This document shows positions 51,682 through 62,472 of a stretch of DNA of 64,000 bases, piece after piece. The stretch spans positions 508,905 through 572,904 of the forward strand of contig CM020512.1 of the NCBI GenBank assembly GCA_009823395.1, read 5' to 3'. The translations under genes and the position numbers were made by a program. This DNA comes from Thamnaconus septentrionalis (lineage: Eukaryota; Chordata; Actinopteri; Tetraodontiformes; Monacanthidae). The first letter of the stretch is position 1. Every line of letters begins with the position of its first letter. Under the pieces are notes generated by a model. That model was not told the origin of the DNA. It saw nothing but the letters and a program-made list of their open reading frames with translations, and ran no database searches.

Positions 51682-52388
51682 CATGCAGGAGGCTAGTCGC
51701 GACGAGCAGCCGGGCAGACTGCTGCAGTTTCCCCCGCGGTTTTTGCGGCAACTATCAAGCTGCCGGAATTTTGGCAGCACGACCCGGATCCCTGGTTCCA
51801 GCACATCGAGGCGCAATTTTACCTTAGAGGAATCACGACAGAAGACACGAAGTACTTCCATGTGGTCGCGGCGTTGGATTCCTCCACCACCACCGCGTTA
51901 TGGGGCTGCTGAGGGACCCGCCGGCACAAGGAAAGTACGACGCGCTCAAAGCTCAGCTCCTCCGGGCGTTCCAGCTGTCCGACGCCGAACGGGCAGAGCG
52001 TCTGTTGTCTCTCCACGGCCTGGGTGATAGTAAACCCACGGAACTGATGGAGAATATGCTCGCGCTCCTCGGTGCCGGGGACGCGTCATTTCTTTTCGTC
52101 CAGCTGTTCCTGCGCCAGCTGCCGCCACTGGTGCGCACGCCGCTTTCTCCCACCAAGGACTTCCGGGCGTTGGCGGAGGAAGCCGACAGGATCCTGCTGG
52201 CATCCCAGCAGTACGCCGTGCATGCCATGCTCCCTACGCAGCCCCCGGCGGAAGAGTGGACGGCGGCGACGGTGGCTGCGGTTACAGCGCGCCGGAAGGA
52301 GGATCGGGAGTTATGTTTTTACCATCGAACGCTGCATACCCCCTGCTCCTTCACGTACCAGGGAAACGCCAAGGCCAGTGCTCATTAG
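51682..52388 (+). pseudogene. CsRn1-like gag
   Basis: The ATG at 51682 opens a frame that shifts near 51720. The capsid start AATIKLPEFWQHDPDPWFQH with IEAQFYLRGITTEDTKYFHV and a TGA at about 51909-51911 follows; a 1-nt shift near 51895 leads to RDPPAQGKYDALKAQLLRAF, SDAERAERLLSLHGLGDSKP and RTPLSPTKDFRALAEEADRI. The LPxFWxxDPxxWFxxxEAQF motif is characteristic of this gag. The knuckle region reads ELCFYHRTLHTPCSFTYQGN, an unusual C-x2-H spacing, then a stop at 52388. Confidence 0.75.
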
Positions 52389-53681
52389 CAGCTGCGAGCG
52401 CTGGCGCGGCTGAACAGCTGCTGTTCGTGGAGGATACCATCTCCGGTCGACGCCTGCTGGTGGACTCGGGCGCGCAGCGGAGCGTCCTGCCGTCATCAGC
52501 CGCGGACGCGTTGACGAACGAGCACGGTCCCCCGCTGGATGCGGTTAATGGCACTCCCATTCGCACCTTCTGCACCAGGTTTGTGACTGTGTGTTTTAAC
52601 GGACGACGTTTTGGGTGGGAGTTTGTAATGGCTTCTATCGCAGTGCCTATACTGGGCGCGGATTTCTTGTGCGCGCATAGGCTGCTGGTGGATGTCGCTC
52701 AGCGCCGACTGATAGACGCGTTTTTTTTGTTTTGTTTTTTTTTTGACACGTACCCCTGCACGAGGGGGAGGTCGGTGCCGCTCGCCCTCGCTAACATCCT
52801 GGCTGCCGGGAATATATACCAGCGGCTCCTCGCCAAGTTCCCCGCGCTGACAGTCCCTACGTTTTCGGCGGCGATTGCCAAGCACCGGATGGAACATTAC
52901 ATCGCCACGGTCGGCCCGCCAGTTTTTGCACGGGCGCGGCGGCTCGATGCCGCCAAGCTGTCGATTGCCAAGAGGGAGTTCGCGGCTTGGAATCGCTCGC
53001 CGCTCGGACAGTCCGTGGGCTTCGCCATTGCACATGGTGCCCAAGGCTGATGGGAGTTGGCGCCCCTGTGGAGATTTTCGGCGCCTCAACAACGTCACCA
53101 CCCCTGACCGTTACCCTGTTCCGCACATCCAGGATTTTTCCACACACCTGGCGGGGGCAACCATCTTTTCCAAAGTGGATTTGGTTCGCGGTTATCACCA
53201 AGTGCCGGTCCATCTGCAGGATGTACCAAAGACCACTGTTATCACCCCATTCGGGCTTATTGAGTTTCTGCGGATGCCGTTTGGCCTCAAGGGGGCGGCA
53301 CAGACCTTCCAGCGGTTGATGGATTTGGTGCTGCGGGGTATGCCTTTTTTATTCGTTTACCTGGATGACATCCTGGTCGCCAGTGCCTCCGCTGAAGAGC
53401 ACGGCGCTTTTTGAGCGCCTGAACGGGCATGGGCTGATTATAAACCAGGCAAAGTGCCAGTTCGGACTGGCGGCAATTGAATTCCTGGGGCACCATGTCA
53501 CTCCGCAGGGGGTGGTTCCCCTGCTAGCCAAGGTCGAGGCAGTCACTGCCTTTCCTTGGCCTCGCACCATCAAAACCCTGCAGGAATTCCTCGGCATGGT
53601 GAACTTCTACAATCGGTTCATTCTGCGGGCAGCCCACCGAATGCAGCCGTTGTATGAAGCACTTCGGGGCAAGAAGGCCAG
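52256..53681 (+). pseudogene. CsRn1-like protease and RT, first half
   Basis: Protease: RRLLVDSGAQRSVLPSSAAD (D-S-G) and VPILGADFLCAHRLLVDVAQ. A T-rich stretch (52720-52744) lies in the linker. RT, in the next frame after a shift near 53000: [55 protein letters not shown] and [13 protein letters not shown], with the catalytic YLDD intact. A shift near 53410 leads to INQAKCQFGLAAIEFLGHHV and LQEFLGMVNFYNRFI, cut by the LINE at 53681. Three small frame errors only. Confidence 0.8.
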
Positions 53682-53857
53682 TGATGTAGTAAGGGACATC
53701 ATCTCGCGTGATGCTGTGAGATTCTCGGACCGTCTGCGAAATCCAAAATGGCGACAAACTAGCAAACAAACCAAATTAGCAAACAAACTTGATTATCTGC
53801 CGAGTTACATATATTTATAAAATAAAATATAAAATACTCCACAAAGAATTCCAGGCG

Positions 53858-54445
53858 ATGCGCGAGTCGCTGGAATTCAGCCAGCAACAGGTTGTCTCCC
53901 TAGCCGCAGAAAACAAGGAGCTGCGAGGGTCGGTTAAATCTCTCACTGAGGGAATGAGCCAACTCTGTAAAGACAATAAATATCTAAAAGGAACAGTCTT
54001 AGACCTCCGGGCACGCAGCATGAGGGACAACCTGGTGTTCTCAGGGATCCCCGAAAAGGCGGAGGAAGACCCGGAGAGGACGGTTGCGGACTTCCTTACG
54101 AAGAACCTGAGGCTTCCTACGGAGACCGTCAAGACCATCACCTTCCACCGGGTATATCGTCTTGGAGGGAAGAAACCTGACAGCCGCCGGCCGAGACCCA
54201 TTGTGGTAAAATTTGAACATTTTCAGCAAAAAGTGCTGGTAAAGAGCCGAGGACGGGAACTTCGCGGAACCGACTTTGGAGTGAACGATCAATTCCCAAG
54301 GGAGATTCTGGATCGACGAAGAGTCCTCTTCCCGATCCGGAAAAGGTTCCTCGACGAAGGCTCTAGAGCGGTTGTCGCAGTAGACAAGCTCTTCGTCAAC
54401 GGTCAGCTATATCGCGATCGCGAGTCAACTCCGTGGCTGTACTAA
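53858..54445 (+). CDS. LINE ORF1 protein (coiled coil plus RRM-like), 5'-shortened
   Basis: 195 codons without a stop from the first ATG; the frame is open further left to 53789. Residues 1-45 form a leucine-heptad coiled coil (SLEFSQQQVVSLAAENKELR; SLTEGMSQLCKDNKYLKG). Residues 50-195 are an L1-ORF1-type RNA-binding region with MRDNLVFSGIPEKAEEDPE, VKTITFHRVYRLG, PIVVKFEHFQQKVLV and QFPREILDRRRVLFPIRK. Such proteins trimerise and coat LINE RNA. Normal ORF1 proteins have a longer N-terminal part, missing here. Confidence 0.7.
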   Translation: MRESLEFSQQQVVSLAAENKELRGSVKSLTEGMSQLCKDNKYLKGTVLDLRARSMRDNLVFSGIPEKAEEDPERTVADFLTKNLRLPTETVKTITFHRVYRLGGKKPDSRRPRPIVVKFEHFQQKVLVKSRGRELRGTDFGVNDQFPREILDRRRVLFPIRKRFLDEGSRAVVAVDKLFVNGQLYRDRESTPWLY

Positions 54446-54706
54446 CCATCTTCTCCACAGGCTTCAAAGTCAACAGGTAATATCGTATTAACGCAGCTTA
54501 TGCCAATATAGCTGTCAATCATAAATACGTAAGCGCCATTTCAGTTTAATTATGACTTTACTGCATCGAACTGATTCTCTCCCTCTAATATCCCTCCCCT
54601 CAAGCTGCACTTATGTCTTTTCCTCACTTCTTCTCTCTCTGGTAACAATGTTCACCATGACAGATCGCAACGATGTTTGTTTACATATGCAGGTGTACAC
54701 GCGCGT

Positions 54707-54710
<4 letters not shown>

Positions 54711-54752
<42 letters not shown>

Positions 54753-54780
54753 ACTCACACACGTACGCACACACATACAC
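54711..54780. repeat. (CA)n microsatellite between ORF1 and ORF2
   Basis: About 17 uninterrupted CA units, then CACACTCACACACGTACG-like variants, ending 24 bp before ORF2. Confidence 0.95.
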
Positions 54781-54803
54781 CTCTCTAGGTCTATATAGCA
54801 AAC

Positions 54804-57800
54804 ATGTCCTCCCTTAAGTTTGTCACTTGGAATGTGCGGGGTATAGGTACCAGGGATAAAAAATTTGAAATTCTCAACCATTTGAATTTTCTTGAAGCCG
54901 ACATTGCCCTACTACAGGAAACTCACTTAACAAACACTACAGCACAAAATCTAAAATCGACCGATTTCCCAAACATCTACTCGGCGAGTTATAACTCGAA
55001 ACAGAGAGGTGTCGCTATCCTGATCAATAAGAGACTTGATTTCATTATAAATAGTACAATATCTGACCCTAATGGAAGATATATAATAATTAACACATTG
55101 ACAATAAAGATTACTGTATTGCTAGTATTTATGGCCCAAATGTGGATGATCCCTCTTTCTATCATGCCTTCTTCTTGCCACTCTCTGCACATGTAAACAC
55201 AACACTCATAGTAGGGGGTGATTTCAACCTAGTATTAGACTCTGATATTGACAGATCCAACACCTCAGCTAGCCAACGACACTCATTAGCTGCAGACACA
55301 TTAAAACAGTAAATGAGTGATTTTGGTTTATCAGACCCTTGGCGTTCAAACCACCCAACTCACAGAGAGTACACTTTTTTCTCTTCTGTTCACCACTCAT
55401 ACTCGCGCTTGGACTACTTTATTACCAGCAATTCACTCTTGGCAGACATCCGGGAAGCCCAGATCCACTCCATCACTATTAGTGATCATGCACCTGCCTC
55501 TATCTGCATCTCTACAAAGGCACCTAGAGCACCGATCTGGAATTGGAGGCTGAATACGTCATTACTCATAGACCCAGATTTTATAAAATACTTTAATAGG
55601 GAGTGGACAATATTCCTAGAAATTAACGACTTGCATGAAACTCCTGTACATGTTCTCTGGGAAACAGCTAAAGCAGTAATGCGGGGCAAAATAATATCTT
55701 ATTCATGCCACAAGAAAAAAAAGGAACTAGCTTTGGAGTCTGAATTAATCAATAATATTAAAACTTTAGAATTTTCATATGCCATCCAACAGGAAGAAGA
55801 CGTGTAGAAAGAGTTATGTAAACTAAAAATGGAATTAGCTAAACTGACAGATAAAAAAATCAAGTTCCAAATGCAAAGATTACGCCTTGAAAATTTTGAA
55901 TGCAATAATAACTCTAGTAAATTCTTAGCAAACCAACTAAAGTCAAACAGAGAAAGAGCAACAATTTCCTCCATCAAAAACCTGGATGGCAAACTAACTC
56001 ATAATCCAGACGAAATTAACCAATGCTTCAGAGATTTCTACAAAAAATTATATTCCTCCGATAATAACCCTTCAGAAACCTCTATAGATAATTTTCTTAA
56101 TAGTATTGTGCTACCTAAATTAAATCAGGAACAGGCTACTACAATGGACGCAGACCTCACTCAGGCGGAGTTTGAAGAAGCCTTGGCACAAATGCCATTA
56201 AATAAGGCCCCAGGACCTGATGGCTTCCCAGTAGAGTTTTATAAGGCACTTTGGCCAACTGTTGGTCCTACCTATTATAGAATGGCTAGAGAGATCCTAA
56301 ATACTGGACTTCTCTCTTCAAACATGAATTCTGCTAACATTAGCCTCATACTCAAACCTGACAAAGACCCATCGCTCCCAACTAGCTACCGACCAATATC
56401 GTGAATCAATACTGATCTTAAAATTATTTGTAAAGCAATAGCTAGACGACTAGAAAAAAATACTCCATATATAATCCATCCTGACCAAACAGGGTTTATT
56501 AAAGGTAGAGACTCAACTTCCAATGTACGTAGATTTATCAATCTGATTGATTACACTAACACCAATAATATACAAATGACAATTGTTTTGCTAGATGCAG
56601 AAAAAGCATTTCACAGGGTCAATTGGAGCTTCTTATTCGCAACGCTACAAAAATTTGGTTTCGGGAATTCATTTATATCCTGGATACGAACATGGTATAG
56701 CTCTCTGTGCGCCTCAGTTAGAACGAACAGCCATATCTCTCAAAGGTTTAATCTGCAACGAGGCACCAGACAGGGCTGCCCTCTCTCCCCTTCACTATTT
56801 GCAATGTTTATTGAACCTCTGGCAGCTGCAATTCGGCAAAATGAGAATATCAAAGGAGTCCAAATTTCAACATCCGACCATAAAATAAGCTGATATGCCG
56901 ATGACGTATTATTATTATTTCAAAATACACAATCCTCACTTGCTGAAGTTATCACCCTTACTGACAATCTCTCTTGTATTTCGGACTATTCAATAAATTG
57001 GGCAAAATCCACAGTGCTACCGCTTAACTGTAAATTTCAACGAACCTCTCTAGCACCTCTGCAAGCCGGTAACATACGATATTTAGGTATCAACTTCTCT
57101 CCCAACCTATCAGACTTAATACAACTCAATTTCATCCCGCTATCAAAGAAAATAGAAAACGATCTAATTCGATGGAGAAACTTACCCATATCTCTTTTAG
57201 AGAAAGTTGCGACAGTTAAAATGATGGTTTTACCTAAGTCAAACTACCTTTTCTCAATGATTCCATATCAACCCCCTGCTCAGTGGTTTAAAACCCTAAA
57301 CTCAAACGTCACAATGTTTCTATGGAAAAACAAACCACCCCGTATCAGTCTGAAGACTCTTCCCTTCTCCCGTGTGGTCGTATGCCCATCTGGAACAATC
57401 CTGATATACTGCAAAAAAAAAAAAGTACTTAACTTCACACATTGGGCAGATAAAGGTATAACTCATGTAAAACACATAAGAGAGAATAATAATTTTAGAC
57501 CATTTCAAGAGCTTGTGAAACAGTTTGGAATTAACAGTAGTTGTTACTTAGAATACATGCAAATTAAGTCCATAATTAAGAAAAAATTCAAACTTAAACT
57601 TGAACAAACACACATGGAGGTCTCTCCGGCTGTACAGTCGGTCCTTAATTCCTCACCTCCTAAACTACTCTCCAAGATATATAAAATCCTTACAAATACA
57701 GATCACACTATTTCTATCCCAATTGTTAAGTGGGAAAGAGACCTGTCTCTCCAGCCTCACCCTAATTTCTGGAGGACAATTTGCCTGAACACCTTTTCAC

Positions 57801-57830
57801 TGATAAAACAACGTAATCGACAATTAATCG
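54804..57830 (+). pseudogene. LINE ORF2: endonuclease and reverse transcriptase
   Basis: Start ATG 54804 (MSSLKFVTWNVRGIGTRDKK). APE endonuclease motifs: TWNVRG, LLQETHL, GGDFNLVLDSD, HSYSRLDYF and ISDHAPAS. One frameshift near 55125; from there a single frame runs to 57830 with four in-frame stops (55310, 55805, 56402, 56891). RT blocks: NKAPGPDGFPVEFYKALWP, DQTGFIKGRDSTSN, LLDAEKAFHRVNWSFL, QGCPLSPSLFA, then a stop directly before YADDVLLLF, and NIRYLGINFSPNL. The frame leaves LINE-like sequence after KQRNRQLIG, about 200 codons before the usual end. Confidence 0.85.
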
Positions 57831-58248
57831 GTTGGGCGTGGGGTGCTCGGCTGCTTTGCGGGTTGGTGGGGGGTCGGGGGTTGGGTGCCCCGGCGGGGGA
57901 TGTCTGCCACGTGGAGGGCTGGGCCTGGTGGTTGGTGGGTGGTGCCACGGGGTGGGGGGCGCTCGATCGTACGCGGTGGGGTCGCATGCCTGGGGTGGGG
58001 CTGCGCAGCCGGCGGCTACCGCTCCTGTGTGCCCGGGTGGTGCCTTCTGCCCCACCTTCGCCTTCCGTCTCCCTGGTCGCTGCCGCTGCCCCGGGGCCCT
58101 CGGGCGGTGGAGGGTGGGCCCCTTTTGGCTCCTGGATCCCTGTGGTGTCCCCGGCCCCGATGTCGCTGAGAGGGCGCCCTGACCGGGAGTCTCCACTGGT
58201 CACATAATAGGTGTTTTTTTGTTTTTGTTTTTTTTAATGTTTACTTAC

Positions 58249-58295
<47 letters not shown>

Positions 58296-58985
58296 TTTTT
58301 CTTTCTTCTGTTTCGGGGAATTTGTGTCTTGGGTGGTCGCTGCCTGGCCTTCTGGCGGGATCCGGCATCTTGGATCCCTGGATTGGCCCTGTGCAGTCCG
58401 GTGCCCCCGGGGTGCGTGACCGGCTGGGCCTATGGGGACCTTGCCACTTGCGGCGGGGTCCCCCATCCCCCAATCCTGGGGCCGGGCCGCTGCCCGGGTG
58501 GTCCCACTGCGCCGCTCGGGGGCGGCTGGGCGGCGATGACCCGAGACACGGGGGTCTGATGGTGGTGGGCGGGGGTCCACAGGTTGTTTATTTAATTTTA
58601 TCTTTTTATTTTATTTAGTTGATGCGCCATACTGGGTCCCTTGGGGGGCCTCTGGGTGGCCGGGCCTGCCTTGGATACCGATCCTCCCGGTGGGTGAAGG
58701 GGCTGGGTCCTGTCATGGGGATGGGTCTGGTCTCGCTTGCCCTGGGGGGCCCCCATCCGGGGGCTGGGCTCTGCTGCCTGTCCGCCCCGGGCGGTGTCCC
58801 TTCTTCTTGGGGTATCTGCCTCCCTGTCATCTTGCCCTGGCTCCTCGTGGGGTGGGTGCCCTCCGGCCCGGGGGGCCTGCTGCTCCGGGCCTCTTCCTGG
58901 CCGGCTTTGCGGCGGGTGTGCCGTGTCCGGGACCCCCCCGGCTCGTCGCTGGCGTGGGGCGGTTGCGACCTCAGAGGCCGCATTA
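57831..58985 (+). other. Three-block GC-rich module in the LINE 3' part
   Basis: GC-rich blocks at 57831-58203, 58315-58583 and 58625-58985 are separated by T-rich spacers (58204-58314 with TTTA units; 58584-58624). The plus strand is rich in G-runs and CCCGG/GGCC phrases. Long frames exist in several registers on both strands, a by-product of few stop codons at high GC, and none has a domain. It lies between ORF2 and the LINE 3' end and inside one pair of target duplications. Confidence 0.6.
58220..58310. repeat. T-rich spacer with (ATTT)n
   Basis: About 13 ATTT units at 58247-58300 between the first two GC blocks. Confidence 0.9.
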
Positions 58986-58989
58986 ATTG

Positions 58990-59436
58990 GCAGTCTACTT
59001 CCAGTGACGTACTTAACACACACACAAGTATACACACATGCAAGTATATACACACACACGTATACACACATGTAAGTATGCACACACACACACAAGTATA
59101 CACACATGCAAGTATACACACACACATACACACACACACACAAGAATACACAAGCGCGGGTACACTGTTGCACACTGTTGCATAGCTTATTGTCTTATTT
59201 ATCCATGAGTATATTATTATTACTGTTATTATTACTATTATTATTATCATTATTATTAATAATATTATTACTATTAACGTCGTTATTATTATCATCGCTA
59301 TTATCATTATTATTATTATTATTATTATCATCATTGTATGTACTCGCATGTATGTTTATATGGGTATAAATGCATCTATGTGCAAATGAACATGTGTAAA
59401 TGTGCGGGTATGTGCATGTATGTGTGGGTATATATA

Positions 59437-59493
<57 letters not shown>

Positions 59494-59495
59494 TC
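58990..59495. repeat. Microsatellite cluster: CA/GTATACACA, (ATT)n, (TA)n
   Basis: ACACACAAGTATACACACATG-type units at 59015-59150, ATT/ATC units at 59213-59335, TA at 59443-59491. Leucine- or threonine-rich frames across it are artefacts. Confidence 0.9.
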
Positions 59496-59653
59496 TTTCT
59501 TTTTCTCCTCAGATTAATCAGATTATCATTTGAATAAGCCCACTATCTGACAATTAGCTATGCAAATTTACGATCTGTTTTGTTCTCTTTTAACACAAAA
59601 AATTGTATATTGTTGCCAGTTGCCTCCTCTACTCCTCTCTCTCTACCCCCTAA
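59496..59653. other. LINE 3' sequence left of the hAT
   Basis: Pyrimidine-rich CTCTTTCTTTTTCTCCTCAG leads into non-coding DNA ending CCCCCTAA, the left target octamer of the hAT. Its continuation is 62242-62415. Confidence 0.5.
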
Positions 59654-59661
59654 ATGTATAT

Positions 59662-59691
59662 TTATGTAGGAAATATACATTTCCTACATAA
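59662..59691. repeat. Perfect 13-bp inverted repeat, 4-nt loop, at the lost hAT end
   Basis: TTATGTAGGAAAT (59662-59674), loop ATAC, then ATTTCCTACATAA (59679-59691). Confidence 0.95.
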
Positions 59692-59942
59692 CAAAAATAC
59701 ACACAGCAACTAATTAAAAAAAATACTGTGCAATTACACAAACTGTAACAGGCAGACTTGTCCACTAAGGTTGGCAGATGTGCAAATCACAAAACACAAA
59801 GTGCAGCTCTTCTTTGTGCAAATTATAAATAACAAAACATGTAAACAACAGAAATTGCATCTATTGTATTTGTGCAAATCTCAAACAACTATAGAACAAA
59901 ACAAATGCAAACAAAATTACAACAAGCCAACCTCTGTCCATT

Positions 59943-62102
59943 TTACAGGTTTTGTGCCAGGAAAACTAACCTGTCAACACTATCAGGTTTCAGGGATGCC
60001 CTGTGGCAAGTTACAATGTTCCCACTGCAACTGAAAACCCTTTCAGAAGGGGAGCTGGTAGCTGGCACACAAAGGTACTTTTTTGCCAGGCGGCTCAATC
60101 CTGGAAAGTTAATTTCATGATTCATCCACCATTTGAGAGGGTCAGCATTACTCTCTAGACAGGCTGACAACAGGTAGCTAGAAAGTTCATTTTCTACAGC
60201 GTGCTTCTGTGTGCGTGTAGTGCTTGTGAGCGTGCTGTGCTCAAAGAAACTTGCCAGAGATTTTTTTTTTTTAGCTGTCGGTGGCACTGCCACACCTGCC
60301 TCTCCTTGGTCTTTAGGTACAGCCTTGGGCACAGTTGGGTTCGGCAGTTTAGACGAACAGCTGGCCTGATCACTGTCTTGATCACTGAGCAAAACCTCTG
60401 CCTCTGTGATGACAGTATGCTTTAGTGCATTGATTTTTTCACTTGCAATGTAACTGCCCTTGAATCGTGGATCAAGTAATGATGCAATGTCCAAAAGGTC
60501 ACTGGTGGATGGGTCAGCATATTTCTTGTTGAGGTAATCCACAATGGTGGACTTCATGGACTTGCACAGCTCTGTATCTCCGTCTTCAGGTGCCAGGAGA
60601 CTGGTATTAAGCAGGTGAAGCACAGGCCTTACATATGAAAGGGTAACAAACTCCTCTCCTGAAAGAGCATCAGTGAAGTCCTGAAGGGGTTTCAGAGCTT
60701 TTTTGACTGCCTCCAGGACCTCTATGTCCTGCCAGCTAGGGACAAGAGGTCTGGTTTTCTTGTCAGCAGACAGGACTTTAGCAAGTGCACTTTCCTGCTC
60801 CAGGACCCTTTCAATCATTTGCAGCCTTGATCCCCAGCGAGTGGCTGACTCAGTAATAAGCTGGTGATCCGGCAAACCCAGCTGTATTTGTACTTCAGCC
60901 AGTTCTCTTCTCTTCTTCCAGCTGTAGGAGAAGCTGCTGACCACTCTCTTACACAGAGAAATGGCCCGTGTGACACGCGCATCATTCATACTGTGTCCTG
61001 TAACACACAAAATTGGAAAATACCTTTTAAAAACAAAAACAAAAAACTAAATTATATGTTAAAAGTTATGGTAATCATAATATATATATAGTCTAACAAA
61101 TTATTTCTTATTTCAATAACTTAATTCAATATTGCACTCACCAATGGCCAGATGAAGTCTGTGACCAAAGCACTGCATCCTTTGCCACTCAGTCAGTTGC
61201 AGTGCTTTGACAACATTAGTCCCATTGTCCGTTGTTACAGCAACTAGTCTTGTTGGGTTGAGATTCCAACTTTTCAGGACTTCCTGCAAGGCTTCGGCAA
61301 TATGCTCCCCAGTATGGTCTTGAGGAAAGTAGCTGGTTTGAAGACAGGCAGTTTTCATCTCCCAGCTCTCGATGAAATGTACCGTCACACTCATGTATGG
61401 TTCGCAGGTTCTGCTGGACCACATATCGGTGGTCAATGCAAAGTGAGACACTTTTGCGAGCTGGACAGCAAGACTGGCCCTTACTTCTGAGTACATTTTA
61501 GGCAAAGCCTCTCTTGCGAAGTAGCTGCGACTGGGTACCTGGTATCGTGGATTCATTGTCTTCAGCAACCGTATAAAGCTGTCCCGTTCTACTGTTGCAA
61601 TGGGGGCCATGTCTTTAGCGATATAGTAAGCCACCGCATTCGTAATTTGATGCCATATTTCACACTTCCGTTCATATGGCACAGCAAAACTGAACGAAGT
61701 TTGAAGTGTGGTTTGTTTCTGGGCAGGAGGCTGCGGAGGCTTTGTGGTCTCGGTGGCGGCACGCAGTTTAGCACGTTCTTCGTATTCCACTTTATGGCGT
61801 AGATGTAGATGGCGGAAGAGATTAGTCGTGCTCGAACTTTTGGTTGCAACAGGTTTTCGACACACTTCACAAACCACATTTTGCTGATTGTCATCAGAAA
61901 CTTTAAATCCGAACCATTTCCAAATGATTGAACCATTGGTTTTCTTTTTACTAACCAGCTCGTCGTCAGCCGTGCACTCTGTCTCCCTTTTTTCGCTGCA
62001 CTGAAGTGCGAGACGGGCTGCGGGGGAGGGGTTCCACTCACAGCGCGAGAGGCGGGGCTCAGTAAACTCGAGTGAGAGGAGAAACAGTTGCGAACTGGCG
62101 GC
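59943..62102 (-). CDS. hAT transposase, ZBED1-like, two exons
   Basis: Exon 1 is open from an in-frame TGA at 62103-62105 to 61142 and ends CCATTG then GTGAGT. Intron 60998-61141 (144 bp) ends TGTGTTACAG. Exon 2 runs 60997-59943. The join is phase 1 and gives LHLAIGHSMNDARV, the conserved sequence of the family, so splicing is convincing. Domains: BED finger (WKWFGFKV, CEVCRKPV, HLHLRHK), DDE core with TTDMWSSRTCEPYMS, LVAVTTDNGTNVVKAL, ESATRWGSRLQMIERVLEQE, LDIASLLDPRFKG, and hATC dimerisation (DPLKWWMNHEINFPGLSRLA, TSSPSERVFSCSGNIVTCHR). No stop or frameshift was seen. No ATG occurs in frame before the BED finger, so a start or upstream exon is lost or not recognised. Confidence 0.8.
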
Positions 62103-62241
62103 TCAAAGGAAGAAATATATAGTAATTTCAATGCAGAATAAATTATATCGATATAAACGATATTGCCTCATACCATATCGCGTTTGAAAATATATCGATA
62201 TCGATTAAAATCTCGATATATCGCCGAGTCCTACCCCCTAT

Positions 62242-62415
62242 CTATCCCTCCCTCAGTCCGGTCATGGTCAGAATGTCACCAAGAATATTATAATAAAACC
62301 ACTCAAGAGGTAGCTCCTGAAACGACCCATGTGGCTCACACTCTCAAGATCTACCTCTGAGAATAAAATCTGTCAGCCATCATAGACATTCAGAGACACT
62401 TCTGCTTGTCATTAT
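62242..62415 (+). other. LINE 3' end right of the hAT
   Basis: Non-coding DNA after the hAT target octamer, with GAGAATAAAATCTG near 62358, running to the GGCCAG duplication. No poly(A) tail is present, which is common in this LINE group. Confidence 0.5.
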
Positions 62416-62472
62416 GGCCAGACCGGACAAAGGGGGAAAAAAAAAGAAAAAGTAAGCTGGTCCCCGAAGAGA

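Larger units (their letters stand above)
59654..62233 (-). mobile_element. ZBED-type hAT transposon, left terminus lost
   Basis: The right end, read inward on the minus strand, is TAGGACTCGGCGATATATCG, a hAT-like terminus with a palindromic TCGATATCGA subterminal stretch. Octamers CCCCCTAA (59646-59653) and CCCCCTAT (62234-62241) match at seven of eight. The expected left terminal repeat is absent; a perfect palindrome (59662-59691) stands there instead. It carries an apparently intact transposase gene. Confidence 0.75.
53682..62415 (+). mobile_element. Tx1/L1-type LINE (8.7 kb with nested hAT)
   Basis: GGCCAG lies on both sides (53676-53681, 62416-62421), and removing everything between restores the gypsy codons GKKARPDKGG. 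Contents: ORF1 (53858-54445), CA microsatellite, ORF2 (54804-57830), GC-rich blocks (57831-58985), microsatellites, 3' sequence interrupted by the ZBED-type hAT (59654-62233) and a short 3' end. ORF1 lacks its usual N-terminus, so the copy is 5'-shortened. Confidence 0.8.

Noticed and set aside
57832..59185. Several frames of 100-240 codons on both strands rich in Gly, Pro, Arg, Trp
   Set aside because: They overlap in many registers in very GC-rich DNA where stop codons are rare; no domain and mutually exclusive.
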